From Methylobacterium sp. (lineage in GTDB: Bacteria; Pseudomonadota; Alphaproteobacteria; Rhizobiales; Beijerinckiaceae): 64,000 nucleotides of DNA. The translations under genes and the position numbers were made by a program. Every line of letters begins with the position of its first letter. The first letter of the stretch is position 1. Positions 25,108 through 33,897 of the stretch are shown here, one piece after another. The stretch covers positions 98,307-162,306 of the forward strand of contig PERO01000021.1 of NCBI GenBank assembly GCA_002928875.1, in the 5' to 3' direction. Under the pieces are notes generated by a model. That model was not told the DNA's origin, ran no database searches, and saw nothing but the letters and a program-made list of their open reading frames with translations.

Positions 25108-25992
25108 TCAGCTGTAATGCACGCGTTTTTCGACATATTTGAACTGGACGAAGGTCAGCGAGACCACCAGCACCATCAGCACGATGGATTGCGCCGCGGC
25201 GATCGAGTAATCGAGGCCCTTGAACCCGTCCGAATAGATCTTGAAGACCATCAGGTCTGTCGCGCGCGCCGGTCCGCCGCCGGTGATGATGTCGACGATG
25301 CCGAAGCTGTCGACGAAGCTCTCGGTGATGTTGATGACCAGCAGGAAGAAGAAGGTCGGCGCCAGCAGCGGCAGCTGCAAGTCCCACAGGCGCCGCATCA
25401 CCCCGGCCCCATCCATCGCGCCGGCCTCGGTCAGCGTGCGCGGAATGGCCTGCAGCCCGGCAAGGAAGAAGATGAAGCTGTAGGCGATCATCTTCCAGGA
25501 ATTGGCGATCACGATCAGGATGAAGGCATCCCAGCCATCAAGCGCGGGGTTCCAGAGGTTGGGGAACACCCGGTTGATCGACGAGACGAACCCGGCATCG
25601 GGCGCGAAGATGAAGCGGAAGGCGAGGCCCACGGCCGGCGCGGCAATCGCATAGGGCCAGAAATAGACGAAGCGATAGACGCGATAGCCCGCGAGCTGGC
25701 GATCCACGAAGGTCGCGAGCAGCAGCGAGAGCACCAGCGTCAGCGCCGTCGAGCAGACGGCGAAGAGGATCGAGATCCTGACCGAGTTCCAGTAGAGATT
25801 GTCGGAGAACACGGTCTGGAAATTCTGCCAGCCCACGAACTGGTTGCCGCCACCGAAGGGCGGCTCCAGCGTCACGGCCCAGTAGAGCGACTGCACCGCT
25901 GGCCAGTAGAAGAAGATGAACACGAGGATGAGTTGCGGCGCGATCAGCGCGGCAGCGAGCCAGGTCGAGTTGAAGGCGGCACGGCGGTCCAT
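25108..25992 (-). CDS. ugpA: ABC importer permease, UgpA-like
   Basis: First inner-membrane permease of the importer, about 294 residues with six helices, opening AAFNSTWLAAALIAPQLILV. The EAA loop is EAGAMDGAGVMRRLWDLQLP and the last helix is followed by the usual FVQFKYVEKRVHYS ending. ATG 25992 is preferred; a GTG at 26019 would add nine polar residues. It lies 86 bases after the binding-protein stop. Sequence motifs place it in the carbohydrate-uptake family; the glycerol-3-phosphate assignment is inferred from the set. Confidence 0.87.
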   Translation of the reverse strand: MDRRAAFNSTWLAAALIAPQLILVFIFFYWPAVQSLYWAVTLEPPFGGGNQFVGWQNFQTVFSDNLYWNSVRISILFAVCSTALTLVLSLLLATFVDRQLAGYRVYRFVYFWPYAIAAPAVGLAFRFIFAPDAGFVSSINRVFPNLWNPALDGWDAFILIVIANSWKMIAYSFIFFLAGLQAIPRTLTEAGAMDGAGVMRRLWDLQLPLLAPTFFFLLVINITESFVDSFGIVDIITGGGPARATDLMVFKIYSDGFKGLDYSIAAAQSIVLMVLVVSLTFVQFKYVEKRVHYS

Positions 25993-26078
25993 GATTGCTC
26001 GCGATTGCTCGAATTCCACAACGAGGGAACGCCCCGGAGCGCATGGCTCGAGGCGTTCCCGGATGGTGTTCGATGGGA

Positions 26079-27425
26079 TCAGGGCAATTGCTTGCCGCGG
26101 AAGGTCTGCTCGAAGCGGCGGAGAATGCCGTTGCCCCGGTTGACCGCCTCATCGAGCGCGGCCTGCACGTCCTTTTTGCCGGTGAAGGCCGCTTCGAGTT
26201 CCGAGCGGATTTCCGCGCGGATCTGCGTGAAGTTGCCGAGGCGGATGCCGCGCGAAATCGCGGTCGGCGGCGTGAAGGTCAGCGACTGCATGGCGATCTC
26301 GCGACCGGCCTTGTCGGCCTGGGCATAGAAGCCTTCGTCCTGCATCGCGCGGAAGGCGGACTGGGTGACCGGGATATAGCCCGTCACGGTCGGCATCCAC
26401 TTCACTTCCGCCGTCGAGAGCGCGAAATCGAGGAAGGCGGCCGCGGCCTCGTATTCTTCCTTCGACTTGCCCGCCATCACCCAGAGCGAAGCGCCGCCCA
26501 CGAGGCTGTTCTTGCGCTCCGTGCCGGCATAGATCGGCAGCATGCCCACGCCCCAGTTGGTGCCGGGCTTCACCGTGGAATGCATCACGCCATGGTTGGC
26601 GACCGAGGTGAGCACGGTGGAGCAGGTGCCATCCGCAAAGGCCTGCAGGATGGTCTTGCCGGTCTGGGCGGTCTGGATGCGGGCCACGCCCTCGTCGAGC
26701 AGCTTCTTCCAGTCCTTCATGTAGTCGGCGAACTTGGTCTTGTTGAAGACGAGTTCGGCATCGAGGCCGTCATAGCCGTTGTTCTTGCTGGCGATCGGCA
26801 GGTTGTGGATGGCGGAGAACTGCTCCAGCGGCATCCAGGTGTCGAAATCGAAGCAGAAGCCCGCTTCGGCATGGCCGCCGCGCTTGATCGCGCGCGCCGT
26901 CTCGAACCATTCCTCGATGGTCTTCGGCGCCTCGGTCTTGCCGACCTTCGCGAAGTGATCCTTGTTGAAATAAAGCAGCGCGGTCGAGGAATTGTAGGGG
27001 AAGGACCACATCTCGCCCTTCGAGGTCGCATAATAGTTCGAGATGCCGGGGAAGAAATCGTCCCACTTCACCTTCATGTTGAAGTCTTTGACGAACTGGA
27101 CGGCGTTGTAGGTCGCGCCGGAGAGCATGAAGTTCACCGTGCCGGCATCGTAGATCTGCACGATCGTCGGGTGCTGCTTCGAACGGAAGGCGGCGATGGT
27201 GTTCTGCTCGGCCTTGTCGTAACCGCCCTGCCCGGTGCAGACCGCCTCGTACTTGGTCTGGCTCTCGTTGAAGCGCTTGCAATGCAGCGCCATGACTTCA
27301 CCGAGCTGCCCGGTCAGGCCATACCAGTAATCGAACTTGATGCGGTTCTGCGCATTGGCGGCATTCATGCCAACCATGACGCCGAATGCCGAAATGGCAG
27401 CCAGAACAACGCTTTTCCTCGTCAT
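26079..27425 (-). CDS. ugpB: periplasmic solute-binding protein, UgpB-like
   Basis: Periplasmic receptor of the importer, 448 residues, close to UgpB length. A signal peptide ends at ANAQ (residue 26). The mature start IKFDYWYGLTGQLGEVM and the segments MWSFPYNSSTALLYFNKDHF and GGASLWVMAGKSKEEYEAA are typical of the UgpB branch of extracellular binding protein family 1. A GAGGAGAG box precedes the ATG. It is the first gene of the minus-strand operon running to the hydrolase at 21490. Its promoter lies in the 27426-27828 gap. Ligand is probably sn-glycerol-3-phosphate or a glycerophosphodiester. Confidence 0.87.
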   Translation of the reverse strand: MTRKSVVLAAISAFGVMVGMNAANAQNRIKFDYWYGLTGQLGEVMALHCKRFNESQTKYEAVCTGQGGYDKAEQNTIAAFRSKQHPTIVQIYDAGTVNFMLSGATYNAVQFVKDFNMKVKWDDFFPGISNYYATSKGEMWSFPYNSSTALLYFNKDHFAKVGKTEAPKTIEEWFETARAIKRGGHAEAGFCFDFDTWMPLEQFSAIHNLPIASKNNGYDGLDAELVFNKTKFADYMKDWKKLLDEGVARIQTAQTGKTILQAFADGTCSTVLTSVANHGVMHSTVKPGTNWGVGMLPIYAGTERKNSLVGGASLWVMAGKSKEEYEAAAAFLDFALSTAEVKWMPTVTGYIPVTQSAFRAMQDEGFYAQADKAGREIAMQSLTFTPPTAISRGIRLGNFTQIRAEIRSELEAAFTGKKDVQAALDEAVNRGNGILRRFEQTFRGKQLP

Positions 27426-27828
27426 TTATCTCTCCTCGTTTTTGCTGACGCGCGAGCCTCGGGGAGTTCGATAGCGGTGCCGCTTGAAGGGGCGTTGACA
27501 TAACCGTTGCCGTACGATGACAGGATCATTGCTGCTCGATGACGGTAGCCGCGACATGCCGGACTTTGCCGGCGAATAGAATCCGCACCCCGCTGCGCGC
27601 GGCAGAAGCAAGGAATCAGCTGATCGGGATCGACGGCGACCGTGAGCGGCCTGCCGGAAACCTTCGATCGCGCGCGAACATTTCTCCGCAAAGAAGAACA
27701 GGGCCGGGAGAGGCCCGTTGCTGCATCGGATTGCAGCAACGATGCGCCTCATCAGAAAGTCTTAACCTTAATGAGGTGTAAGTTTCTGCCATTGAGGCGC
27801 GCCCGATGACGCGCCATTGGAGGTCAGA
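27426..27828. other. divergent regulatory region between ugpB and the flagellin-like gene
   Basis: 403 bases without a gene. It contains a small GC hairpin, GGGCC-GGGAGA-GGCCC (27701-27716), abutting the 10-bp dyad at 27716-27741. The last 80 bases before 27829 are more AT-rich (for example TCTTAACCTTAATGAGG) and probably hold the plus-strand promoter. No sigma-factor consensus is exact enough to call. Confidence 0.5.
27716..27741. promoter_or_regulatory. 10-bp dyad upstream of the flagellin-like gene
   Basis: CGTTGCTGCA (27716-27725) and TGCAGCAACG (27732-27741) pair perfectly across TCGGAT. The site is 88 bases before the ATG at 27829 and about 290 bases from ugpB. Its symmetry and spacing fit a dimeric repressor site of LacI/GntR size; no regulator gene is adjacent. 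Confidence 0.5.
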
Positions 27829-30075
27829 ATGACCACGATTGGCTCCGCTGCTTTTCCCTATGTCAGCCTTTTTGATGCCTACACGGTTTCCACCACTGTC
27901 CCGCAGGTTCCCGCGCTCATCGACAAGGTGACGCTTGGCCCGAGCCGCTCGGGCATTTCCTACGATACGCTGAGCCGCATCCGCGAATTCGATGCGGGCA
28001 ACAATCGCCTGCTCAACGTGCTACGCCCGATCGACGACACGGAAGACGCGCTGATCGCGCTGCGCAACGATGTCTCGAGCCTGCGGCAGCTGGCGGATGA
28101 CGCGCTGACGCTGAAAACGGCTCCGCCGACGACGACCACCCCGCCGCCGGTGACGCCCTTCACGCCCCAGCCGATCGAGGCGCGGACGACCGTCCCGCTC
28201 GATCAGAACTCGCCCGTCGATGGCGCGATGGCCGGGATGCGTCTTTCGATCTCCGCGGATAACGGCGAGGATTTCATCTTCACCTTCCAGAACGGCACCA
28301 CGACCTGGGGCGAGGTGATCGCGAGCCTCAATGCGGCCGAAATCGGTGTCCGCGGCCGCTTTGAGGCGGGGACCGATGGAACGCGCCTCGTGCTCGAATC
28401 CGCGAACGGCAAGACCGGCTTCCGCCTCAACGGAACCTCGTCCCGGCAGGTCGTGGACGATCTCGTCGGCATCTCGTCGCGTTATGACGGGGAATATGCG
28501 GCCGCGAAGTTCACGGATGGCGTTGGCTCCGCCGGCACGGGTGGCGCGGGCCCGCAAGGCCTGACCTTCGGTTCGGGTGGTGCGCTGGTTACCGCCGGCA
28601 CGGGCGATTTCGAGGCGGGCAGCGTGCTTCGCTTCATCGGCAGCGACGGCGTGCCGCGCCAGTGGGGCACCCTGACCGGCGCCAGCATCCGCCAGGCGAT
28701 GCTCGACATCAACGCGATGCGCGGCAGCGTGGTCGCCGAGATGACCGCCGACGGGCGCCTGCGCCTGCGCGACACCCAGGGCGGAGACGTGGGCACCGGC
28801 CGGGCCCAGGGCAGCTTCGCGCCCGGAAGTCCCCTCGCCCTGCAGCGCCTGGTGGATGCGCCGCCGCAGCCGAGCCTCGCGCCGGACGCGATCGCCGCGC
28901 GCGCCAGCGCCCAGCTCGACCGCGACAGCCGCGTCTCCGGCGCGACGAACGGCATGCGCTTCTCCATCACGGCGGATAACGGCAACTCGTTCACCTACAC
29001 CTTCGGGATGGATGCCGACACCGTGACCTGGGGGCAGGTCGCCGATGCGCTGGCCCTGGCGGATATCGGCGTGCGCATCCGCTTCGACGAAAACCAGATC
29101 GGCTCCCCTCGCCTTTCCATTCATTCGGTCGATGATCGTCTGGGCTTTCGCATCAACGGGATATCCTCGCGGCAGGTCATGGACGACCTCTTCGGAATCT
29201 CATCGCCCTATGATGGCCCGTTCCGCGCGGAGATGTTCGCGGATGGCGCGGAATGGCCGGCTGTTGGCCTCGCCGCGAAGGAACACGGCATGACGTTCGG
29301 CCGTGGCGCGGCGGTGAAGACCCTCGGGCCGGCCCAGACCATTTCCGCCGGAAGCTCGATCACCTTCATCGATGGCGACGGCATCCAGCGCAGCTGGTCG
29401 GCCTCCGGGTCCAGCACCTCGCCGATCAGCCTGATCGAGGACATCAAGAGCCTGCGCAGCAGCGTGACGGCAGAGCTCGCGGCCGATGGCAGCCTGCGCC
29501 TGCGCTCCCTCGATGGCCGGCCCATCACCATCCTGGAGCAGACCGCCGATTTCGCCCCGGAAACCGGCGTGATGCACTTCGTCGAGAACCGCCCGGCGCC
29601 GGATGTGCCGCTCGAGCGCAACGCGCAGGAACAGCTCGCTTCCATGGGCCGCGTGATCAACAACCGGATCGCCAACCTGACAAGCACACTGGCCGGCCTC
29701 GCCTATTCGAACAATGTGGCGTTCAACGAGATCCTTGCGACGGCCTCGACGCTCGGGGCCGCCACGCCCGGGGACAACTGGGCAACATCCGAGGAGGCCA
29801 TCCTGACAACGCGCGATGGCATTGTCTCGGCGCTGGACCAGATCAACCTCACCCTCGCCCAGCTGACGGATCGGCTCTCCACCCTGACGGCGATGGAGGA
29901 ACGCTATCGCGAGATCGGGGTCGACCTGAAGAATTTCGCGGTCGAGATGCTGGATTCCTATCTCAGCTGGGAAGAGGCCCGCGACATGGCGCAGGGCATT
30001 CGCCAGAAGCTGACGCAGGCGACCTCGAACATGGGCAGCGACCAGGCCCGCGATTTCCTGCTGTTGCTCGGCTGA
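27829..30075 (+). CDS. orphan flagellin-like protein with a duplicated module
   Basis: Protein of 748 residues, family not confidently recognised. Helical ends flank a repeated middle, as in flagellins and hook-associated proteins. The N-terminal 95 residues are largely helical, then a Pro/Thr-rich linker (PPTTTTPPPVTPFTPQP). Two copies of a roughly 220-residue module follow: ISADNGEDFIFTF / ITADNGNSFTYTF, TWGEVIASLNA / TWGQVADALAL, SSRQVVDDLVGISS / SSRQVMDDLFGISS. The W-x-x-V-x-x-L-N pattern resembles flagellin hook IN motifs. The C-terminal 145 residues are helical. There is no signal peptide and no other flagellar gene in the window. A GGAGG box five bases before 27829 fixes the start. Confidence 0.65.
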   Translation: MTTIGSAAFPYVSLFDAYTVSTTVPQVPALIDKVTLGPSRSGISYDTLSRIREFDAGNNRLLNVLRPIDDTEDALIALRNDVSSLRQLADDALTLKTAPPTTTTPPPVTPFTPQPIEARTTVPLDQNSPVDGAMAGMRLSISADNGEDFIFTFQNGTTTWGEVIASLNAAEIGVRGRFEAGTDGTRLVLESANGKTGFRLNGTSSRQVVDDLVGISSRYDGEYAAAKFTDGVGSAGTGGAGPQGLTFGSGGALVTAGTGDFEAGSVLRFIGSDGVPRQWGTLTGASIRQAMLDINAMRGSVVAEMTADGRLRLRDTQGGDVGTGRAQGSFAPGSPLALQRLVDAPPQPSLAPDAIAARASAQLDRDSRVSGATNGMRFSITADNGNSFTYTFGMDADTVTWGQVADALALADIGVRIRFDENQIGSPRLSIHSVDDRLGFRINGISSRQVMDDLFGISSPYDGPFRAEMFADGAEWPAVGLAAKEHGMTFGRGAAVKTLGPAQTISAGSSITFIDGDGIQRSWSASGSSTSPISLIEDIKSLRSSVTAELAADGSLRLRSLDGRPITILEQTADFAPETGVMHFVENRPAPDVPLERNAQEQLASMGRVINNRIANLTSTLAGLAYSNNVAFNEILATASTLGAATPGDNWATSEEAILTTRDGIVSALDQINLTLAQLTDRLSTLTAMEERYREIGVDLKNFAVEMLDSYLSWEEARDMAQGIRQKLTQATSNMGSDQARDFLLLLG

Positions 30076-30089
30076 GCCCCGACAAGAAA

Positions 30090-30110
30090 AGGCCGCCTCG
30101 AAGGCGGCCT
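30090..30110 (-). terminator. intrinsic terminator of the phytase-like gene
   Basis: AGGCCGCC (30090-30097) pairs with GGCGGCCT (30103-30110) around TCGAA. Read on the minus strand the stem is followed by TTTTC, a normal intrinsic terminator for the gene ending at 30140. It may also stop plus-strand transcripts from the gene ending at 30075, 14 bases away. Confidence 0.75.
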
Positions 30111-30139
30111 CGGAATGCACAGGGCGCTCCAGCCAGGCG

Positions 30140-31498
30140 TCACTTCGCCTTGAGGAGAGCCTCGACTTCGAGCAGCAGGAACTCGTTGTCATCCGCCTTG
30201 TTCGGGTCGCGCGAGGACGAGAACGGCAAGTTGTTGTCGTTGCCGACGATGATGTGCCTGTCGTCGACGACATCGACATTCTCGATCGTGAAGAACGGGA
30301 AGGTGTAGACACCGCCATTCAGCGGCTTGCGCGCCTTCTTGTTCGGGTCCTGGATCTTCATCAGGTCGATGAAGCCGATCTTGCGGACGGCGGCGTTGGC
30401 ATTGGCGTCGTTCATCTCGATCTTCACGATGCGCTTGAACTTCGCGAGGTCATGGAAGCAGTTCTCGGCGCGCTGGCCGGCCGGGCAGGCCCTGTCGGCC
30501 GTGCCTTCGCCATTGTCGCGCTCGATGACGAGCGCCGTCGTCGCATCCATCATGTTGAAGTCGCCGATGGCGGCGGCACCGGGCGAGAGCACGTATTTCC
30601 AGTGCCGGCCGGTCCATTTCGTCTCCGTGACCGAGAATTCCAGGATGCGAAGCACCTGGTTGCCGTCCTGCTTCTCCCAATCCTTCTTCTCGGCATCCCA
30701 GAGCGGACCTTCGAGCAGACCGTAGATGAACTTGCCGTCCCTGGAGGCCGCGAAGCCCTCATAGCCACGGGAGCGACCGAGATTGACGCTGGCCGGCATG
30801 GGCTGGCCCGGATTCTGCGTCGTGACAGCGTAATGATCCGGCGAGCGCACCGGCTTGCCATCGGCCATCGTCTCGAACAGGGCCTCGACCTTGCCGTTGA
30901 GATCAGCGCGCAGGATGTAGGGGCCGAATTCCTCGCCGATCCAGATCTTGTCGCCGATGATCTGGAAGCCTTCCGGGTCGAAATCCGCGCCGGTGAGATA
31001 GCGCTTCTCCGTGCCCTCATGAACGATGCGGAAGGGCACTTTCTTGTCCGGATCATGCAGGAAAACCGTGCGGAGCCGCTCGACGGTGCCGGCCGCCCAG
31101 TTCATGCGGTAATGCGACAGGAACAGGGCCGCATCCGGCGAATTGGCCTTCGAGCCGAAACCGTTATCGGTCAGCACCCAATACGTCCCGTCCGGCATGG
31201 TCTTGATGCCGGAATGGCCTTGCACGGGCTGGCCGCGGAAGGGCAGCTTCACGCCGGTGGGACGGCCCGCGGAACGGCCTTCGGCGGTGCCCAAGGCTTC
31301 GTTGCGGGTGGGCCCGCTCGTGAACTTGCCCGAAACACGCAGATCGGCCGGCGCATCGGCCGGCGGCTCGATGAAGGTCTCGGCCGGGAGCACCACATGT
31401 CCCGCGATCTGGGCGGCGAATTCCGTGCCGTCGCCGTTGGCGTAAGCGGGCACAACCATCATCATTGCGGTGGCGGCAAGAAGCGTTCTGAGCAACAT
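30140..31498 (-). CDS. phytase-like esterase domain protein (secreted)
   Basis: Exported protein of 452 residues with the 'esterase-like activity of phytase' domain, a beta-propeller associated with phosphoester hydrolysis. A signal peptide (MLLRTLLAATAMMMVVPAYA) is followed by segments typical of the family: GHSGIKTMPDGTYWVLTDNG, DPEGFQIIGDKIWIGEEFGP and, near the C-terminus, FPFFTIENVDVVDDRHIIVG. The acidic Glu/Asp clusters probably bind calcium. The ATG at 31498 has a GGAGGGG box; the longer frame is not used. It has its own terminator and stands alone. Together with the ugp-like importer it hints at use of organic phosphate, but no pho box was identified. Confidence 0.83.
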   Translation of the reverse strand: MLLRTLLAATAMMMVVPAYANGDGTEFAAQIAGHVVLPAETFIEPPADAPADLRVSGKFTSGPTRNEALGTAEGRSAGRPTGVKLPFRGQPVQGHSGIKTMPDGTYWVLTDNGFGSKANSPDAALFLSHYRMNWAAGTVERLRTVFLHDPDKKVPFRIVHEGTEKRYLTGADFDPEGFQIIGDKIWIGEEFGPYILRADLNGKVEALFETMADGKPVRSPDHYAVTTQNPGQPMPASVNLGRSRGYEGFAASRDGKFIYGLLEGPLWDAEKKDWEKQDGNQVLRILEFSVTETKWTGRHWKYVLSPGAAAIGDFNMMDATTALVIERDNGEGTADRACPAGQRAENCFHDLAKFKRIVKIEMNDANANAAVRKIGFIDLMKIQDPNKKARKPLNGGVYTFPFFTIENVDVVDDRHIIVGNDNNLPFSSSRDPNKADDNEFLLLEVEALLKAK

Positions 31499-31678
31499 CG
31501 GATCCCCTCCAGGTGGCGATATCGCGGGCCGTAGGGGGATTGCATGTCGAGCCAATGACGCGACGATGAAGCTTCTGCGTTGTTCGCCCGTCTCGAGCGC
31601 AAGACGGCGGACGGGCGCGATCGGCGCCGGATGTCGCTCGTCTTCGTCCTGTCATGATCGTTTGTGACACGGGCGCGC

Positions 31679-32173
31679 ATGATCCCGACCCTGTCCACTG
31701 CCCGCCTTCGGCTGCGCGCGCCCGTTCCCGATGATTTCCCGGCCTATCAGCGGCTGATGGCCTCGCCGCGCGCCCGTTTCATGGGCGGCCCCTACAACCT
31801 GCGCATGGCCTGGGGCATCTTCTGCCATGACGCGGCCTGCTGGACCCTTTTCGGTCATGGCGCCCTGATGATCGACCTGCATTCGACCGGCGAATGCGTC
31901 GGCCAGGTGGGGATCAGCGCCGGGCCGCTTTTTCCGGAAAAGGAGCTGGGCTGGCTGCTCTATGAGGGGTTCGAGGGCTCGGGCTTCGCGACCGAAGCGG
32001 CTGCGGCCCTCCGCGACTGGGCGCGGGACAGCCTGCAATTGACGCGCCTTGTCAGCTACATGGATCCGCAGAACACCGCTTCCGCCCGCGTGGCGGAACG
32101 GCTTGGCGCCGTGCTCGACCCCGATGCGCCGAAACAGGATCCGGACGACCTCGTCTATCGCCACATCCTTTGA
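31679..32173 (+). CDS. GNAT-family N-acetyltransferase (RimJ/RimL-like)
   Basis: Cytosolic acetyl-CoA-dependent acyltransferase of about 164 residues. It opens with TARLRLRAPVPDDFPAYQRL, the usual RimJ-type N-terminus. ECVGQVGIS and ELGWLLYEGFEGSGFATEAA form the central strand and the acetyl-CoA loop, and TASARVAERLGA corresponds to the C-terminal NxxSxxxxekxGF motif. The substrate, probably a protein N-terminus or small amine, is unknown. Start is the ATG at 31679, with a GTG at 31664 possible. It is divergent from the phytase-like gene. Confidence 0.85.
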   Translation: MIPTLSTARLRLRAPVPDDFPAYQRLMASPRARFMGGPYNLRMAWGIFCHDAACWTLFGHGALMIDLHSTGECVGQVGISAGPLFPEKELGWLLYEGFEGSGFATEAAAALRDWARDSLQLTRLVSYMDPQNTASARVAERLGAVLDPDAPKQDPDDLVYRHIL

Positions 32174-32242
32174 GGCGCCCGGCGAACGGGGAAGCGATCA
32201 TCCCGGCCAGCGACGCGATCTCGTTCGAGGGGCACTGGCTCA

Positions 32243-33421
32243 TCAGTCCTTCGAGATGCGGCGGATGGCCGAGACCAGACGCTCGATTTCCGCATCGGTC
32301 GTGAGATAGCTGACCGACGCCCGCACGATCGCCGGCAATCCCCGGGCCTGCATGTCGAGCGGCGTATAAGCCTCGGCGATCGCCCCGACGGTGATCGCCT
32401 CGAGAGCGAGGCGGTCGCGCACACTCGCCGGCGCATGGCCCTCGACCGTGAAGCTGACAATCGACGAGCGAACCGCGCCGACATCATGCACGGCCACGCC
32501 CGGAATGGCGGCAAGCGCCGCGCGCAGGGTTGTCGCCTGCCGGTCGATCGTCGCGCGGATCGCCGGAAGGCCGAGCTGAAGCGTGGCGCGGATCGCCGCA
32601 CCCAATCCGAGTTGCAGCGCGAACGGGTTCTCGCTGGTCTCGAACCGTCGCGCATCGTCGCGCGGGATCACGCCATGCGGGCCATATGGCGCGGACAGGA
32701 CATCGAGATAGGGCGGTTCGAGACGCTCCAGGAACGATTTCCGGATGTAGAGCAAGGCGGTGCCGCGCGGCCCGCGCAGGGCCTTGCGTCCCGCCCCCTT
32801 CAGCACATCGCAACCGATCGCCTCGACATCGACCGGCAACTGGCCGATGGCCTGGCCCGCATCGACGAAAGCCGGGATATCAGCGCCCCGCGTGATCCTC
32901 CCCACGGCTGCGGCATCGTTGACGACGCCGTTGGTGGCCGGGCACCAGGTCAGCGCCACGAGGCGCACGCGCTCATCGAGCATGCCCGCCAGCGCCTCGA
33001 CCGAGAAGGCACCCGCCTCATCGTTGGGGACGACCTCGACACGCGCCCCGGCCCGCTCCGCCGCGCGATGCAGTGTCGCGAGATTGCCACCCCATTCATG
33101 CATGCCGACCAGCACCCGGTCGCCGGCCCGAAGCGGCGGCATTGCCGCGAAGGCCAGGCCCCAGCCCTGCGAGCCGCTGCCGGTCAGCGCGATTTCCGTC
33201 GCATCCGCGCCGAGCAGGGTCGCGGCAGAAGCCCGGGTCTGCTGGATATCCGCTGCGACCGCCACGCCCATCTCGCTCGGGCCATGCAGCGCTTCTCGGT
33301 CGAGATGGGCCTTGATGATCGCGAGCGTCTCATGGCTCGGAAGAGAGCAGCTCGCATGGTTGAAATGCGTGATCCGGGCGCAGCCCGGCGTGGCGGCCCG
33401 CAAGGCTTGGATATCCAGCAT
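32243..33421 (-). CDS. class V aminotransferase-fold PLP enzyme
   Basis: Pyridoxal-phosphate enzyme of 392 residues in the class V (cysteine desulfurase / isopenicillin-N epimerase-like) fold. The PLP-contacting Asp is in PAFVDAGQAIGQLPVDVEAI and the likely Schiff-base Lys in GAGRKALRGPRGTALLY. The N-terminus shows ITHFNHASCSLPSHETL. The gene is followed upstream on the same strand by a RidA-type imine deaminase, ten bases apart, a common pairing where the enzyme makes reactive enamine intermediates. Substrate is unknown. A GAGGAG box precedes the ATG. Confidence 0.85.
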   Translation of the reverse strand: MLDIQALRAATPGCARITHFNHASCSLPSHETLAIIKAHLDREALHGPSEMGVAVAADIQQTRASAATLLGADATEIALTGSGSQGWGLAFAAMPPLRAGDRVLVGMHEWGGNLATLHRAAERAGARVEVVPNDEAGAFSVEALAGMLDERVRLVALTWCPATNGVVNDAAAVGRITRGADIPAFVDAGQAIGQLPVDVEAIGCDVLKGAGRKALRGPRGTALLYIRKSFLERLEPPYLDVLSAPYGPHGVIPRDDARRFETSENPFALQLGLGAAIRATLQLGLPAIRATIDRQATTLRAALAAIPGVAVHDVGAVRSSIVSFTVEGHAPASVRDRLALEAITVGAIAEAYTPLDMQARGLPAIVRASVSYLTTDAEIERLVSAIRRISKD

Positions 33422-33430
33422 GGCGGCTCC

Positions 33431-33775
33431 TCAGGCTGCGGCCGTGACTTGAATCTCGACCAGCATGGCCGGATCGGCGAGCTTCGCCTCGACGCAGGCC
33501 CGTGCGGGACGATGATCGCCCACCCAGCCGACCCATTCCTCGTTCATGGCATCCCGCAGGCGGATATCCGACACCCAGATCATCGCCGAGACGATCCGGC
33601 TGCGATCGAACCCGCCGAGTGCGAGCAAACGGTCGATCTCCGCGAGAACCTCGCGGGTCTGCGCGCGCACATCGCCCTGGCGATTTTTCGGCGTGATCCC
33701 GGACACGAACAGGAACCCATGCGCGCTGACAGCGGCGGAATAGAGGTTCGAGGGCTCGAAGCGGGTGATGTCCAT
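33431..33775 (-). CDS. RidA family enamine/imine deaminase
   Basis: Small trimeric Rid-family protein, 114 residues from the chosen ATG (33775, with AGAGAGG upstream). Core segments AHGFLFVSGITPKNRQGDVR and QTREVLAEIDRLLALGG are visible, plus the Arg-containing RPARACVEAKLADPAMLVEI that positions imine substrates in this family. It hydrolyses 2-aminoacrylate-like intermediates in well-known members. It is the first gene of a two-gene operon with the PLP enzyme and is divergent from a LysR gene that probably controls both. Confidence 0.88.
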   Translation of the reverse strand: MDITRFEPSNLYSAAVSAHGFLFVSGITPKNRQGDVRAQTREVLAEIDRLLALGGFDRSRIVSAMIWVSDIRLRDAMNEEWVGWVGDHRPARACVEAKLADPAMLVEIQVTAAA

Positions 33776-33897
33776 GGGGCCTCTCTGGCTTGAGGATCTG
33801 GCCCGGATTGAAGCCTGTTTCCCGCTTCGCGACCTCATTCAAAGTTGACAATCAAGCCATCGATCTCACTCATGTCCCGGTCACACCGGTCCGAGCC

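Noticed and set aside
24514..26328. 604-codon open frame on the plus strand
   Set aside because: Antisense of ugpA and ugpE, very rich in Glu/Arg/His/Asp/Gln; no plausible fold.
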